Assembly (NCBI GenBank): GCA_963693285.1 | Contig: OY848921.1 | Location: forward strand, 1,426,001-1,490,000 | Reading direction: 5' to 3' | From: Xestospongia muta | Lineage: Eukaryota; Porifera; Demospongiae; Haplosclerida; Petrosiidae | DNA length: 64,000 bases | The notes under the pieces: model-generated | What the model was told of the DNA's origin: nothing | Seen by the model: the letters and a program-made list of their open reading frames with translations, nothing else | Databases searched by the model: none | Made by a program: the position numbers and the translations under genes | Shown here: positions 1 to 18,568 of the stretch, in pieces | Numbering within the stretch: position 1 is the stretch's first letter | Layout: the number at the start of each line of letters is the position of its first letter

Positions 1-2718
1 ATTGATATAATACTCAGATGTATTGTACAGTGTGGAACAATCAATAGCTCGTTCACATGGAATTTTAATTGGCTACAAATTTTAAATGTTTTTGATATGA
101 TTTGTCACGTAGACTTGGTTTAAACAATGCATAATATGGTCAATGACTCTCATTAACTGCTCAATTAATTAATGTTAGAGTTGTGAGGCTCAATGCTTAC
201 TACAAATAAAGCCCAAGGAATCTTGTCACTAAACAGGTTTAGGAAACTAGTTTGGTAAACTAGTTTAACCACCGACTATACAAGTTATATGTCCTTGAAA
301 GGATTGCATAAAATAAAAGACTTCAATGAAAAGGCTTTCTCCCAGAAAGGAAACAATTAATTGACCACATAAAAGAATCAATTGGATAAGACTCAACAAA
401 CACCGCTAAACCTTTTATAAGAACATACTAAATTAAAGACAACCTCTATAGTTAGGACATTTGTCCTAGTCCCATGTTAATACTTTAAAATGTATGTAAT
501 GATACTGTGTCCAGTATAGAAAGGTTACATTGAAGTAATTTGACCTTTCAGGCAAAACTATGCATAGCTTTGGTTAAAGGTTATCCAGGGGAGTCAATGC
601 TAAGGGATTTGATGTCACAAGGCCTTAGACATCACAAATATAAAGGAGATATGTGCGAACAGAGGCTGTACTTGCACAGCCCACTACTAGCAATCTTCAT
701 AAAGTTATGATATTTTAAATAGAAACCTGTGAAGGAATTTGGAATGCTGTCATTAAAACATTAAAGCTATTGAACTTTTGTTTCTACCAGACCTTATTCT
801 GCGTATTCAGCTTCCTTAGCGTAATCGTATTATGCTATTGTTAGCACATAATTCTCTCAGTGTTTTTGGTGAGACAATAGGCTGTGCACCCCTCCACATT
901 GAATTAGACTACTCCCTGCATACCACAACTATACAAGCAAGTCATACTACCAATATGAGTAGTGTATTAAATAGTATACGCGCAAATGCCATATCAAGTC
1001 ATATAAATGTTAATATAATGAACATTTAAATAATATTAACAAGTATTAGTAACAGATCGTAGGTAACGGGGCTTGTCAGTGAACAGGTTGCAAATTGTAA
1101 TGACCTTATATATTGTTTTACATTTTGCTTACACGCTATATATCTTTCAAAAATTTGGCAAGACATCTATATAGGAATAAGTGATTTTATATTTTGTAAT
1201 GTGCACCCTCTACATTACTATGCTATCAAGAAAGAGCTCTATATCTGTGTGGTCTATTGCATGTCATAGGTACTTTGATCTGATCTAATCAAATATAACA
1301 ATATGAAGTGTTTAGTTTATTGTGTCTTCATGTAGCTAAGTGCATAACACTTATAAAATAAATTTTTATTTCAAGATGCAAAATTTTAATTCAAAATAAA
1401 ATTTGTTCTTTTAGACTTGTTTGGTGGACAGGATATAGCCACAATTTTTTGATGGACATCCCAGGATCAAATACCAAATGCTTGAGACAAAACAAAAATG
1501 CTATCGAGTTATCTGAGACAAAAACCACAAAGAATACCAATATACTCATCGTAATGTCATGTTGACAATAAACACACTGTCAGCTGAAATTAGTCAGCCT
1601 ATTAGGGATCATCAAACTTCCAAACCGTGAATAGAATTACCTCAAATTAAACATTTAAAGTTCCAGACTTAATTATATAAATTAATTTCAAGACATGGGC
1701 AAAGTTATAATTTTTCAAACACAACTACTAAAAACAAAAGCCTCAATTATAGACTGTCATACTGTATTTTAGCAATATCTCTTTGCAGCATACTTTTACA
1801 GGTTGCAAAAGTTGCACAATAGCTAACTTCTCAATGTCCGTCAAATGTATTATTAAATACAGCTGGTTACAGTAACAGTTGGTAAGAATTTTAGCTATGT
1901 GTGGGTAGTGTATAGGATGACAATATTACCATATTACCAGCTATATAGTTAGTACATGTTTTATTAATTAACTAGACATGTTTATTAATTAATTAGTACG
2001 TTGTTGAGAAACTCTCATTTAAAGTTTAGTGCAATGGCGTCATTGGATACTATTAAGATTATTGGATGGAGTATTGTAATGAGATATGATGTATGGTGAG
2101 TGAACTATCACATCCTTAGAAATAATTTTTTTGAGTAATATATAAATTCTAATTATTAAAAATAACAGCCAAAGCTGTTCATAAAAGATGACATTCCATT
2201 TAAATTTAAAACTCCATCAAAAGTGGCACCACGACAAACTTTCATACTTCAACTAAATATGGTCAAGAGAGAAAGACAAATCCAAATTGACCACATGTAT
2301 GCACACAAAGATTAATGCACTCTTACATGTGCAGCTGCAATAATTTCATGATTACGCTATCAAAAACTATCCAATGTGATCACTGTTTGATAAGTTCAGT
2401 TAAGTATCATTTAAAAATTGTTAATGATATGCTGAGGAGACGGTCTCTATTGGCAACACACATATCGCTTTTCTTAGTTAATCCAAAGTTGATATCAAGG
2501 AAGCCGAAGTGAATAAGAATTTGGCAAAATAAAATGTGTTCTTGCACTATTGCCAAGAGGTAACAGCAAATAAGTGGTAATATAGTGAGATATAGTAGAC
2601 ATATTATAACCTTAAAACCATTAATAAAAATAATTATATTAGATCTGAATTTTATTTAATATTAAAGAAATATATTAATATAATAATAAACATTGACAAA
2701 AAAGATTGTAAGACTCAC
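1..2718. other. AT-rich stretch, no gene recognised
   Basis: I see no convincing coding exon, RNA gene or long repeat here. Short open frames (for example 832-1029 and 2315-2512) have no recognisable protein character. The segment may be intron or downstream sequence of the minus-strand gene whose first exon lies at 2719-2769, but no second exon could be identified. Confidence 0.5.
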
Positions 2719-2769
2719 CTCATAGCTGCTCTGGCTTCCAACGCCTTGAAAATAGTCATTGGAGGACAT
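2719..2769 (-). CDS. First coding exon of an unidentified gene (FET-like N terminus?)
   Basis: On the minus strand an ATG at 2769 opens 17 codons, MSSNDYFQGVGSQSSYE, followed at once by a consensus donor (GTGAGT, 2713-2718). The Ser/Tyr/Gln/Gly-rich start resembles the N termini of FET RNA-binding proteins (FUS, EWS and TAF15 begin with M-A-S-x-D-Y), which are low-complexity transactivation segments. Seventeen residues are too few to assign a family, and no further exon was found in the 2.7 kb to the window edge. It lies head-to-head with the CDK2AP-like gene, its ATG about 330 bp away, suggesting a shared promoter region. The exon structure is seen; the FET link is a guess. Confidence 0.4.
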
Positions 2770-3098
2770 GCTGGTAATTTTTAAACTTCAAGTAAGCGAT
2801 TTATACGGTTGACATCAGATCAACAGCTTAAGTAGAACGTCAAAGCAGTGGTTACTACAGCGCTGACAGTCTGCCTGCCACTGTCAGATGTAGTGCTGAG
2901 CTCTCTAGACCAGATATGGCCGTTGTGGTCGTTAGTTCGTTTTTTTGCTTTGAATTTTTAACGCGGGGGAGTTGTTGATCGCCCCACAGCCATGAATGAC
3001 ATTTACACTGTACTGTACTGACTGTAGTACCATACCTAGAAAGCTATAGAATTTAATTACAGCAAGCTACAGGAACTCCCCCCCCCATTCAAGAAAAC

Positions 3099-4587
3099 AT
3101 GGTGGACAATAACTCGTCACTTCCCGCCTCTACTGAACCTCCATCTCTCGTTACAACGAGTGAATCTTCCTCTAAAAATGAGAAACAAAGTGTGTTAGTG
3201 GCACCAGGCAAAAGAAAAACAGAGACAGAGTCAAGTGTTTCAGGTTCGAGCACCCCAAACCCGCCTGCTCTTACCACAATAAAACCACTAGGTTCAATTG
3301 GTACTAATATCACTCCTCCCGGTAAGAATGATATGCCATCTTCACATCAGATACATGAAAATGAAAATGTTGTAGTGCCATTAATTATAATGATACCAGC
3401 TGGGTATGAATTTAAACTCAAAAGTTAATAGATCACATTAGCTATCGACTTCTTTTCACATGGAATATAGCTAGGTTGTCTTAAAGATCTAGATGCTATA
3501 GTTGTTATAATACATTTTCAGGTCATTTAGGCTCTTGCAATAAATGTGATTTGTTTTATTAGCTGATAATAACATATTAATATGTGTCACAGTGTGTGGG
3601 TGTTAGCGTAAGGGTTAAAAATAAAAATTAAATAATGTTTTTAGATAGCATAATTGTGTTTATGTTCCAAATGATAACATCAAATTTTGATCATTCTATA
3701 GATTTTTATTGTTGTTCCATGTTATGTAGCCTCCAAGAAACCAGCATTAGAGCAAAGATATGATGAATTTTTAAAGATGATCACAGAGATAGGAAAAGAC
3801 GTCAAACCGGCTTACACAAATAGTAAAATTCATGCCGACCGTCTCAAAAGAAGTAAGATATGACTAGTAATAGGAGCCCATAGAGGTATGACTCGTTTTG
3901 GTAGAGATTACAATACCAAACCACAATGGTTGTATTGCAACAGGTGCCAATGTCCTTTGAAGTATCAAAATATAGAAATACTAATACAAGTAATAGTACT
4001 CTACTATAATGACTGAACAACTCCACCAGTTCTTTTGGGATATAATTTGTTTATAGATAACACTGGGCATTGTGTCAAGTAGGATATGGTGTTGTAATAT
4101 CATTTTACTAAGTGCTTCATTGAAGTTCATTCATCACTCACTCACTCTTTGAATGTCTACAATCCTAAAGTCACTATACTGGTTAAATGGTTTGACGAAC
4201 TAACCCTCTTTAACTGTGTGTAATATTGAACTCATCATAACAATGATTTATACTGATGAGTTACAGTAAAACTTTCATAATACTTCATTTTGAGTACTTG
4301 AAAAAGTCCTTAGTATAAAGACATCCAGTCCTTAATACAGAGCTTGAATTATATCCTGAAAGTAATAGCATGAGACTGGAACAGTTGTCCTTAGCATAGA
4401 GTGGCCACCTATAAGGAAGGCTATGACAATAAACTGTCTTCTCTCTCTCTCTCTCTCTCTCTCTCTTGTAGATATCACAACTGCAAGAGGGATTTTAAGA
4501 GAATGTTTAGGGGAGTTAGATCGACTAAGTAGACAAGATACTCAGCAAACTAATGTAACAGATATTGGTCCTCATGTTCAAACTTAA
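3099..4587 (+). CDS. CDK2AP1: CDK2-associated protein / DOC-1-like NuRD subunit
   Basis: Three exons (3099-3321, 3730-3852, 4472-4587) join in phase to 153 residues. The first 75 residues are Ser/Thr/Pro-rich and disordered. The rest matches the conserved CDK2AP (DOC-1) helical region: a segment reading YDEFLKMITEIGKDVKPAY, then ADRLKR, then ITTARGILRECLGELDR. In animals CDK2AP1/2 are small subunits of the NuRD chromatin-remodelling complex and were first described as CDK2 inhibitors. Family length is about 115-126 residues, so the N-terminal extension is longer than usual. Intron 2 ends in a (CT)n tract abutting the acceptor. An AATAAA follows the stop by about 40 bp. Whether it corresponds to CDK2AP1 or CDK2AP2 cannot be told; a single ancestral gene is likely. 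Confidence 0.85.
4438..4466. repeat. (CT)n microsatellite at a 3' splice site
   Basis: A pure CT-dinucleotide run forms the polypyrimidine tract of the last intron of the CDK2AP-like gene, with the TTGTAG acceptor right behind it. Confidence 0.9.
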
Positions 4588-5206
4588 AATGTCCTTCTAT
4601 TGGACTAATTTATTTAATGTAACAATTTAATAAAAATCATTTAATATGTAATAATTCCATTCAAAATATTTGTATTTAACAAGAAATATTGTCGATAATG
4701 AAATTAAACTTTAATAGACAATGGAAAATGAAATATGATATATTATCCCATTAACTATGCTCTGTTCAGTTTGAATTTCATATGTTTCTACTTACAGACC
4801 ACGTTTTATCTCATAAAACCATAACTCTAGATTTTCATAGCATCAAATGTTTCTATCACAACTAAAGTACTTGACAATGAAATTTCTTGGTCATTTTCAT
4901 TAATGGCATCCTATAGCTTACACCTCTAGTAAGGTTTCATGTCCTCCAGCAAATGTGATGCTTCAAAACCTCATGATAACTATACTTACAAGTCTTCTTT
5001 GCTTAACACGAACAAAACAATACGATAACCTCTAACATAGCAACTAGCTAAAATAGGTATGCCTCTCACGAAGCTGTTAGATAGTAAGATTCTTCAAGTA
5101 ACTAACCTTACCACTCAATAATCTAGACAAAGGCTATGTAAGCTTGAGAAAGAAAGCCAGAAAGACAGTAAGACAGCTTTCTAGTATCACTGTCCAGCTA
5201 ACAAGG

Positions 5207-8200
5207 ATGGATGCTGGTGACAGGGATAAACACCTCTTACAACTACATCATCAGCTAAGCTGTAGTGGTCATCAAATTGATGTTTCTAACTTATTCCAAT
5301 TGCTTGAGCTGGAGCAACTCCGTCAAGGTGACGAGTTTGCTTGCTACTTGAAAGATGAAAAGGTTCCTAGGTTAATGTGTGTTCAATTCCATCCGGGAAA
5401 GTCTCAACTCTACCTTAAACCAGTACCTCCCAGCAATTCTAGCGCAATGAATAATAATTTTAATAACTCCACCGACCACAACTGTCATGGAGGTTTCTCG
5501 TTGGATCTTACCAGTGCTCAGGTACGAGAATAAAAAAATTCTCTTTATATATGAGAGTTTTTTAAATTAATCTACTGATATAATTATACAATATAAATTA
5601 TTTCAACGAGGTAGAAACTAGCTTTATAAGTTGTAATCCAGAATACAATTCGTTTGTATCTTGTAGATGGTTGTAATGGGCAGGACAGTTAAAGAGGAGG
5701 CTAAAATTAGGAACGTATTACAAATCACGCAACCAGTGAGTCATAGTGATACTGGTACACACCGTCTATGTGATAATTATGTAGTAACAATGAAGTATTA
5801 ATAAGTTACAATTGAATTTAATTGATAATATTAAGACTGTTGACAGTTTAAATGTAAAATAACCTTTTGTGGTTAATAAGCAATTCTCTCTTCAATTATT
5901 GTTATGAAATGGTGTTAGTTAATGCTCTTTAACAATCCCCTTAATTGGAATATTGTCAGCATAACTGTCTATATCAGTCAATGTTATTGTCAAAATTTTC
6001 ACATGATTTGTTAACTGCTAATGATAAGTCTTCATCTTAAAAACTGTAACAAGCCTACTGAAGAATTCATTATAGCTTTGCATTGTAGATTAGAGAAAAC
6101 CACTGCCTTAGTATTTATTATGGGAACTGGCCTTGGAAAGAGCTCCAGTTAGTTGCAAGAGACCCAGCTGTCGTAGGAGTTTGGCATCTCTGGTTGGAGA
6201 GGTTTATCATGCATCAACGTAACACACAAAATACAGCCATGAGTAAACTCGATCAGTGGTTGTTAGTGAAATATACGGAGTTGAAAACTCAACAGAAAGG
6301 TGCTGTCCATGCTGTGTTTGCTGTGAGAAGTTTTACAGGATTCAGACTGTGGAAAGCAAGCAAGGTTAGTAAGTAAAACAATACATATACCTTTTCTTAT
6401 ATAATAGTTAGTTATTTATAAGTATAAGTATTACTTGTACAAGTTTTGTTGATGAAACTGTGATTCATTCTGTCTGACTACAATGTGATACCCTTGACAG
6501 ATTTGTGTGTGTAATTCACACTACTTATTCAATGTCCTTGTAGATTCTTAATTCACTTTTGAAGTCAGATAAAGAGCTCAGCTCACTTGTAGAACAATAT
6601 CTTTGGGAGCTACCATTCTCCATCTACCAAGCATTGTACTATAGCTACATAATCACAGAGAGGCCAGATATACAACACTTGTATAGCCAAAATGCTAGAT
6701 CATCACTTGATGTGTCTCCTACAATAATTACAGATCAATCCAACAGTCCAAAGTTGAGTAGCTTAAGGAGACGATCTTCGCTGAAAATTTTAAACCTTCG
6801 TTCAAGAGCTGAACAACGCCGAAATACAATTTACAGTTGCAACATCACTAGTCTTACTGACATGAGTATAGATGCATTCGCAAACTTTCTTTCTTCCTTT
6901 CAAGGATTAAACTCTTTATCAACTGAAGAAGTGAAGAAGATCATTCTCGATTATGATTTTCAAACTGTCAATGATCAAGACGTGTCATATATCTCCTTGA
7001 AAGGATTCGCTCACTATCTTCTCTCTCAAGAGCCAAGTCCCTTCTCCCCACTACAAGACATGACACAACCTCTTTCAAACTACTACATTGCTTCCTCTCA
7101 CAACACTTACCTCACTGGTCACCAACTACATGGAGAGTCTTCTACGTCAATGTATGCTACTGTAAGTTGTTGTGAATTTAGTAAAGATCTCTCTGGTTGA
7201 AACCTTCTACAGGTCCTCCAAACTGGATGTCGGTGTGTGGAGTTGGATTGCTGGGATGGTGAAGAAGGGGAACCTATTATCTACCATGGTCACACACTGA
7301 CTACAAAAATTAAGTTTGAAGTGTGTTTATTTCTTTCCTTATTCATTGGTTATGCTTCCGTGACAACAAACAACCACTTAACTATAAAGCTCTATGTGTT
7401 AAGAATGTAATTTTAAATCTCCCTATGGACCCTTGAACTATGGCTGTAGTAGAGAGGTGTCCTTAATATGTTTTTTTTGCTGGCCACATAGAATGATTGT
7501 ATGTATCGTGTAACCAGTTAATATTGGATTTTAGTCTTCACGTTTAAGTTCATAGTTTAAGTGCCTTGTGTGAACTTTGACTCATTCCTTTATCATGCAT
7601 CATGTCAATATAATATAGTTATTATAATAAGTGATACAATCTCTTAACATGTAGGGATGGCTCAGTGCCAATATATTGCAGGCAATACCATAAAGAGTAC
7701 TTTTGTAATGTAATGGTTACTCTCCTTTCTTTAGCATGTTGTCCAAACTATTGCAAAACACGCCTTTATGGCATCACCTTATCCTTTGGTTCTTTCCATT
7801 GAAAACCACTGTAGTATTCCTCAACAGGTAAGCCTTACACAGTTTCTTTACACAAAACATGTAATTGTATTGTGTTCCTTATATGAATGATTCATTTGTT
7901 AATAATGAGAGTGTAAATTAACTGTAATTATCACTCCTTAATAGGTAAAAATGACTGCCTACATGAAACGAGAATTTGGCAATCTACTTTTAACAGATTT
8001 TATCGATGACAATCATATGCCGGAACGACTACCGTCTCCTGAGGTAGTATGTTTTTTTCTACTTTTTGTATTCTGTTTTATGTCCTTTAGGATTTAAAAT
8101 ATAAGATTCTTGTCAAAAACAGAAAGCTATCAAATTCCGTGCCATTAGCAACTCAACAGGTAAACAATTTACAGCTGTATAGTTCCAATTATGTCATAAT

Positions 8201-11200
8201 TACATCATATAGAGTCAACCAAGTTCGGTTGTTACCAACCGATTGCCACAATCCCCCCTCGTTTCTAAATCTTTTTTCAACTCTTCCGACTCTTCTCCTA
8301 AAAGTACAACCCCTCCTTCTACATCCCCAATAACTCCCACCAGTGCTACCTCGTGTCCAGCGTCTGCAAATATATTTGGTTTTTCATTTCCAAATGGAGG
8401 AACCACAGAGCCGCAATATATATCGTCTGAAAAAATTAGACAAAAACCTACACTTCCCCATCAGAATGCTACTGGTGAGGAAACCGATACATGGCAGCAT
8501 TCTCCTCTACAACAGTGCTGTAGTCTACCATCTTCACCTACTCTTCGTTATCAACCTATGTCCATTATTTTTGAGAATGAAAATGATAAATGTGACAGTT
8601 TAGGGAGGATTGTGTACCCGTTACAGCCTACAACAAGAAAGCATTCCCACAATTTGCACCGTACTTATTCAGCTTCTCAATTTGAGTTGAAAACAAATCA
8701 GAAGTCTTTACTCTTTGATGAACAAGGTGACCAGCTCTCTTCTGCAAAAGGAGGTCACTCAATCTCTCTTGACACCGTAGGCACTGAAGCTATAAGTCAA
8801 AAACTACAAGCAGATGATAATGATAAAGATATGAATAAAGAACTTTTGCTTCCAGAGTTGTTCTCAAATTCTAGAACTGGAGGTGTTTATACAGATGGAT
8901 TGCAAATAGAGACGAACAGAGAAGAAGACGAACAAGAAGAACAACTGCCTAAACTGAGAGGCAGAAGAGGTGGTGTGATTAAGGAGACGTACCAGCTGCA
9001 AAATGACGACACTGAGGAACAAGATGACGAGGTGTTAAATAACCCAAGGGACACTTCAAACTTAGAGGAGTCACCACATCACATTATATATACTGAAAAT
9101 GTTCGTGAATCATCCCAAAATCAATGTCGTCCTACCAGTATTCTCATTGTTTCCTCTGATGAATGTGATCTTGCTAGCAGTCTCCCAGAGTCTTTGTTAG
9201 TTTCTGCTCTAAAAGAAATGGATCAACAAAAGTCAAACAGCAACAAAACTACTGTTTCACCAACTCCGAGTTTCTCTAAACACAGCAAAGACCTTTCTAT
9301 CGATTCTTCTTCCTATTCTCCTCCTTCATCTCCACACATTGTGTGGCAAATTCGTAGCACAGCTGGTAATGATTCTATCTTACCGATACATACTAGTCCA
9401 TCCTTTAATCTTGGCAACCCAAAAAGTGAAGGCCAGTTTGAGCAGCCATCTCTTCAGAAAGACCGACCAAACGTTTTCAAAAGACTCGAGCCTGCCGATA
9501 ACGGGCGTTGTTTTGAGGACAATGATATTAGTCAATCTCTTTTTTCATTACTTCTGTCATCTCCAATTGAAAGCAGTCAAGATAGTTTGTCGTTTGCAAA
9601 TGTCACCAAACCGGTTCATTCCTTGTCTAATAGAGGTGACATGAAACAGGTTTCACCTTTACCTAGGAGAAAGGATATATTTAATCCTTCTCAATCCAGT
9701 GTTTCCCTGACATCCAATTCATCTCTATTTACAAAGAAGAAAAACGGGAACAATGGAAAGTCCTTAAAGAAATTAAATTCTGGATCATCCCTAAAAATGT
9801 AAGCATATCTATGATAAAGGTACACTTTAGTTGTAAAATGATTTAAATGTCTAAATGTCTTGTAAATTATTCTTAGAAATCCCCTCTCTTTCTATCTAAC
9901 TGATAACACATATTGTTGTCATTGCCAAAGGTCAAAGGTTATAATTTTTTGTCTAGAGTTCTAGTAATGGTGTCATACTTTAATGTGAAATTAATACTAT
10001 ATTCTAGACCCTATATCTTCAACATTAGAACCAGAATATATTAATTTTACATTAAAGCATTTTTATCATTAGATATTGTTTTATGCCCAACTGATGCTCT
10101 TGTAGTATTATAGTATAATATAGCCTATTCAACATCACCATAGCAACACTATAACTCCATGACTATTGAACCAAACTATTATTTAAGATCTAGCAAATCA
10201 TTAAAAAATTTTAAATAATAATATTTACGCCTTTTGTTTCGTTTTAAGGCTAGGACATAATCTTCATCGAAGTAATCTAGCATTATCTCGTAGTTCAGAT
10301 CCACTACCCTCAGGTCAATACATTGACACAATGGAAGCCTCTTACAGTAAAAATGATATAGCTCAGGAACTATCAGATTTAGTGGTTTATACAGAGGCCA
10401 AAAAGTTCCCTGGATTTAAAGTAAGGATGGAAACGTTAGCTGTCCAACATCTTTTATTCTACTAATCTTAGGATCCCAAAAAAGTGGCTTTAAAATGCAC
10501 AGAAATGTACTCTGTAGCTGAACCAACTGCCAAAAAGACAGTCAAAAAGACTCCAACTGAATTACTAGAGTAAGGAGAAAATAGTACTCTTATACCATCA
10601 CTGTATCCTTGTTCTCCAAAGGTTCACTGATAACAATCTTATGAGGATCTATCCATCTCCTACACGATTCAATTCATCTAATTTTAATCCAGCCTCATTT
10701 TGGATGCATGGTTGTCAAATGGTTGCTTTAAACTACCAAACAAATGGTCAGTTTCATAATAAATGGAAAACGTGATTGCTTCCTTTGTTGTCTACAGATC
10801 AATGGATGCAATATTACTCTACGTTCTTTCAACAAAACAGTGGACTAGGATATGTTTTAAAACCTTCTGTAAGTTTCTTGATTTTGTTAATATTGTGATT
10901 TGAGTTGAAATTGTTTAGAATTTGAGGGAACAGCATGACTCATCAGATACTAAGCAATCACTCACAACAGAGTTAAAAATTATGGTAAAAAAATGTAAAC
11001 TTTTAATTACTGCCTTTATAAGCAAATATTAGACTATTTCAACTCAACATTACTTGCAATCTCCTACATTTTTACCTACATTGGAGATAGAGGTATGATA
11101 ACAGGACTGTAGCTAGGACAATGTCATAATTTACATAGATACTGGGAGTACCACGAGATTGCTGTAAACTAAAAACTCAATGTAATACCGTTACTGGCAA

Positions 11201-12989
11201 CTGTGGGCTATGGGATCCTGAAAAGGACAATATCTTTGTTGTCAATTTAACACACCAATCGTTTGCAGCTGTCAAATTCACATTGATTGTGGAAAAAGGT
11301 CTATATGTCCAAATAGTTACTATAGATTTTCCCTCCTTGATTAGATTCTCCAGCTCTTGTCAAAGTTGTTCTAACAAATGACCTTCAAGTGGGCTATCAA
11401 CATGTCTACTTCACTGAGAACTCTCTTCTCAGTGGTCATCATCCATCGAGTATTTTCATTAATGTTCAGGTAGAAAACCCTCTATTACAAACTAGTTACT
11501 GACCAGCATTTGTCATCTTTGATACAGAAAAATGTAGTGGGAGATAGCACTAAAGATAGCTACTGGAGTCGAAGTAAGATAACAATATAACATGTACATG
11601 CTTACATGTTCTTTTTCTAAAGGAGATAGCCAACCAGCTAATGATTGTAATAGTGATAGCAGTTCATCTCAATTGGTGATAGTTCCTATATATTACAATG
11701 ATCTTCCCAACGTTGATCATGATCCTGTATCGCTCTTTGCTGATCCCACTACCACATCAAAGTAAAGGCTTTTTAACACTGAGTTAACACTCATTTAACT
11801 TATTTTCTTCATACAGTGAGCTGTTAATAGGAGCTTTAGCTCAGCTAGACTCGAGCATCAATGAAGCTTGTCCTCAGCTTCAAGACAGAGAAGACGAACA
11901 TGAATTGTTGAAATACTTTCAATTTACTTTAGCTCAAAAGAAAAAAACCGGTGAGATACGTAAAATTTGCAGTCTCGATCATGGCAGACTGATCATGCCG
12001 TTATTTGAATGGAACTCTAAAAAGCATTGTCTGTTAGTCACTTTGAAATCAAATCAAGAAGACAATTCCGTAGTCATAGAGACTGCAACATGTGACACAA
12101 ATCCAATCACTATTCATCAACAGTCGTCAGGTACAGGTAATAACATTACAATATAAATTAGAGACATATTTGAGACTATTCTATTGCTATAGGTTCTTCA
12201 GAGTTAGTTCGTAGACCTTCAACAGTTACCTTAGCTGAAACATCTCTTTCAAAGAAAAGTTATCTAGACATAGCTGAACTCTCTCTCAATTCATTATCAT
12301 CTGCGACCTCAAAACAACGTCGTATAAGTGTAGATATGAAAATTGAAGTAAATGCTAAACAGCAACAGAAGACTAGTCTTAAAACTGTTATATCCCGCTC
12401 CACTCCATCAAGCCACCCACTAGCTACTGTCATCTATAGAAAGAAGAATGATTCACGTCACGTTTACCAGAGAGCCTTCTCTGTGGATTACATACAGTAT
12501 AAACGTAGACAACAATCCAGTAGACAGCATCAAATTGAAATAGAATCTACCGAAGACAGTTCCCAGTCTCCACAGTCTGCTATAAGGAAAAAATCTGAGC
12601 GCTCAAAACTTAAACAGTCTGTAACGTTTGCTGCTTTTCCAGAAACTCAACAACCAACATCTGGACGCATCAAGTTAACTAAAAAGTTCAGAAAATTGTT
12701 CAGTCAGAAACAAAGACAAATGTCATCTTCTCAAGAGGAAGATGATGTGTTCTCAGGAGAAGACAACGCTGACAATGATGACGACTATGTTACTGATTAC
12801 AGCGACTCTTCTTGTAGTATTAGTGGAGACAATCTTGACAGTGTTGATCCTCCAATATTGAATCCTGTAACCAAACCAAGTTCACTGTTCCGTAAAAAAA
12901 CAAGAAGACATTCTGCTCCTGTTAAACGCACAGACAGTTATAAACACCCTCGCAAGAAAAATAGCACAGGAATTAATATAAAAAGATAA
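5207..12989 (+). CDS. PLCE1: Phosphoinositide phospholipase C, epsilon-like
   Basis: Twenty-one exons join in phase: to 5521, 5667-5735, 6089-6364, 6544-7161, 7213-7320, 7735-7827, 7945-8043, 8091-8159, 8213-9798, 10249-10420, 10472-10569, 10622-10746, 10798-10868, 10919-10984, 11033-11092, 11139-11298, 11345-11469, 11528-11573, 11623-11761, 11817-12136, 12193-12989. About 1,800 residues. Order: PH-like segment, EF-hand region, X domain ([42 protein letters not shown]), a Ser-rich X-Y linker of over 500 residues encoded mainly by one exon, Y domain ([32 protein letters not shown]), C2 domain, basic Ser-rich tail. Both catalytic His and the Ca2+-binding Glu/Asp residues are present, so PIP2 hydrolysis to IP3 and DAG is expected. 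X and Y motifs are closest to PLC-epsilon, but I see neither the RasGEF domain upstream nor RA domains in the tail. Start uncertain: the frame is open back to 5102, and 5207 is the first ATG. Confidence 0.85.
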
Positions 12990-13462
12990 TCTCATACAAT
13001 AATATATTAATTAATAGATCGCAACAAAGTTCATTTATTATCAACTCACCTTATTTTATAATCGTAATACCGGCAAATTAAATATTGTTTTGTTTGTGTG
13101 TTTGTTTAAAAAATAAATTATGATTATTTAAATAGGTTTATCAAAATCCGCCAATCGTATACGGAGGTAAACGGAAACGTTCTGAAATTAATAGAGAAAT
13201 ACAATGGGGTTTTAAAATCGGTTATCTGTGTGTTGAGATTTGCCACCATGTTCCAATCTTTCTTGTTCAGCTTAATTTATATTTATTTTGCTTTGTCTAC
13301 CACCTAGATATGTCAACCTACAGTACTTCTGTACTTTTATTTATAAAAGAAAACTGAGTTTAATGTAACATTTAACACAACATACACATAACAGCATTAG
13401 TTTTTGATTGTATGTGACTGAAAAAATATGGACATTGTTAATAGTCCTTTTTGATGGAAGTC

Positions 13463-18191
<4,729 letters not shown>

Positions 18192-18568
18192 TCTTTCCAC
18201 AGACTCAGAGCCAACCCAGCTTCCTTTAGACTAACTATGTGGTCAGTATTCGTGGAGCTTCTCTTCAAATTCCCCCGCCATCTATGTAGGCGTAGCGAAG
18301 GGGCGTGGCTCAATTTGGTGAAGCAGTCTTGTAGTCCCCACGTGAGTGGTGTTTTCAACTTTTATAAATTATTGTTTAGTAGAATGTATTGCTCTATTAC
18401 CTCACACTAAAGTTGCTAGCCTATCTGTAAATTTGAGGCTATATTTCAATGTAGTAATACCTACATTATACAAATATTGTGAACAGTAGCTCCGCCCACT
18501 GTATAGCCACTCCTCTGCTTTTAATATTGCTAGTTGTATTTCACTCTACAAGCATTATATCTGCAGTC
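18192..18568. promoter_or_regulatory. Divergent intergenic region, coiled-coil gene / SIRT4-like
   Basis: 377 bp between two start codons pointing apart. It is the only upstream sequence available to both genes, so a bidirectional promoter is likely. It holds one copy of CAGTAGCTCCGCCCAC (from 18483); a second copy lies at 18636 inside the SIRT4-like leader coding sequence. No TATA box was obvious. Function is inferred from layout. Confidence 0.4.
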
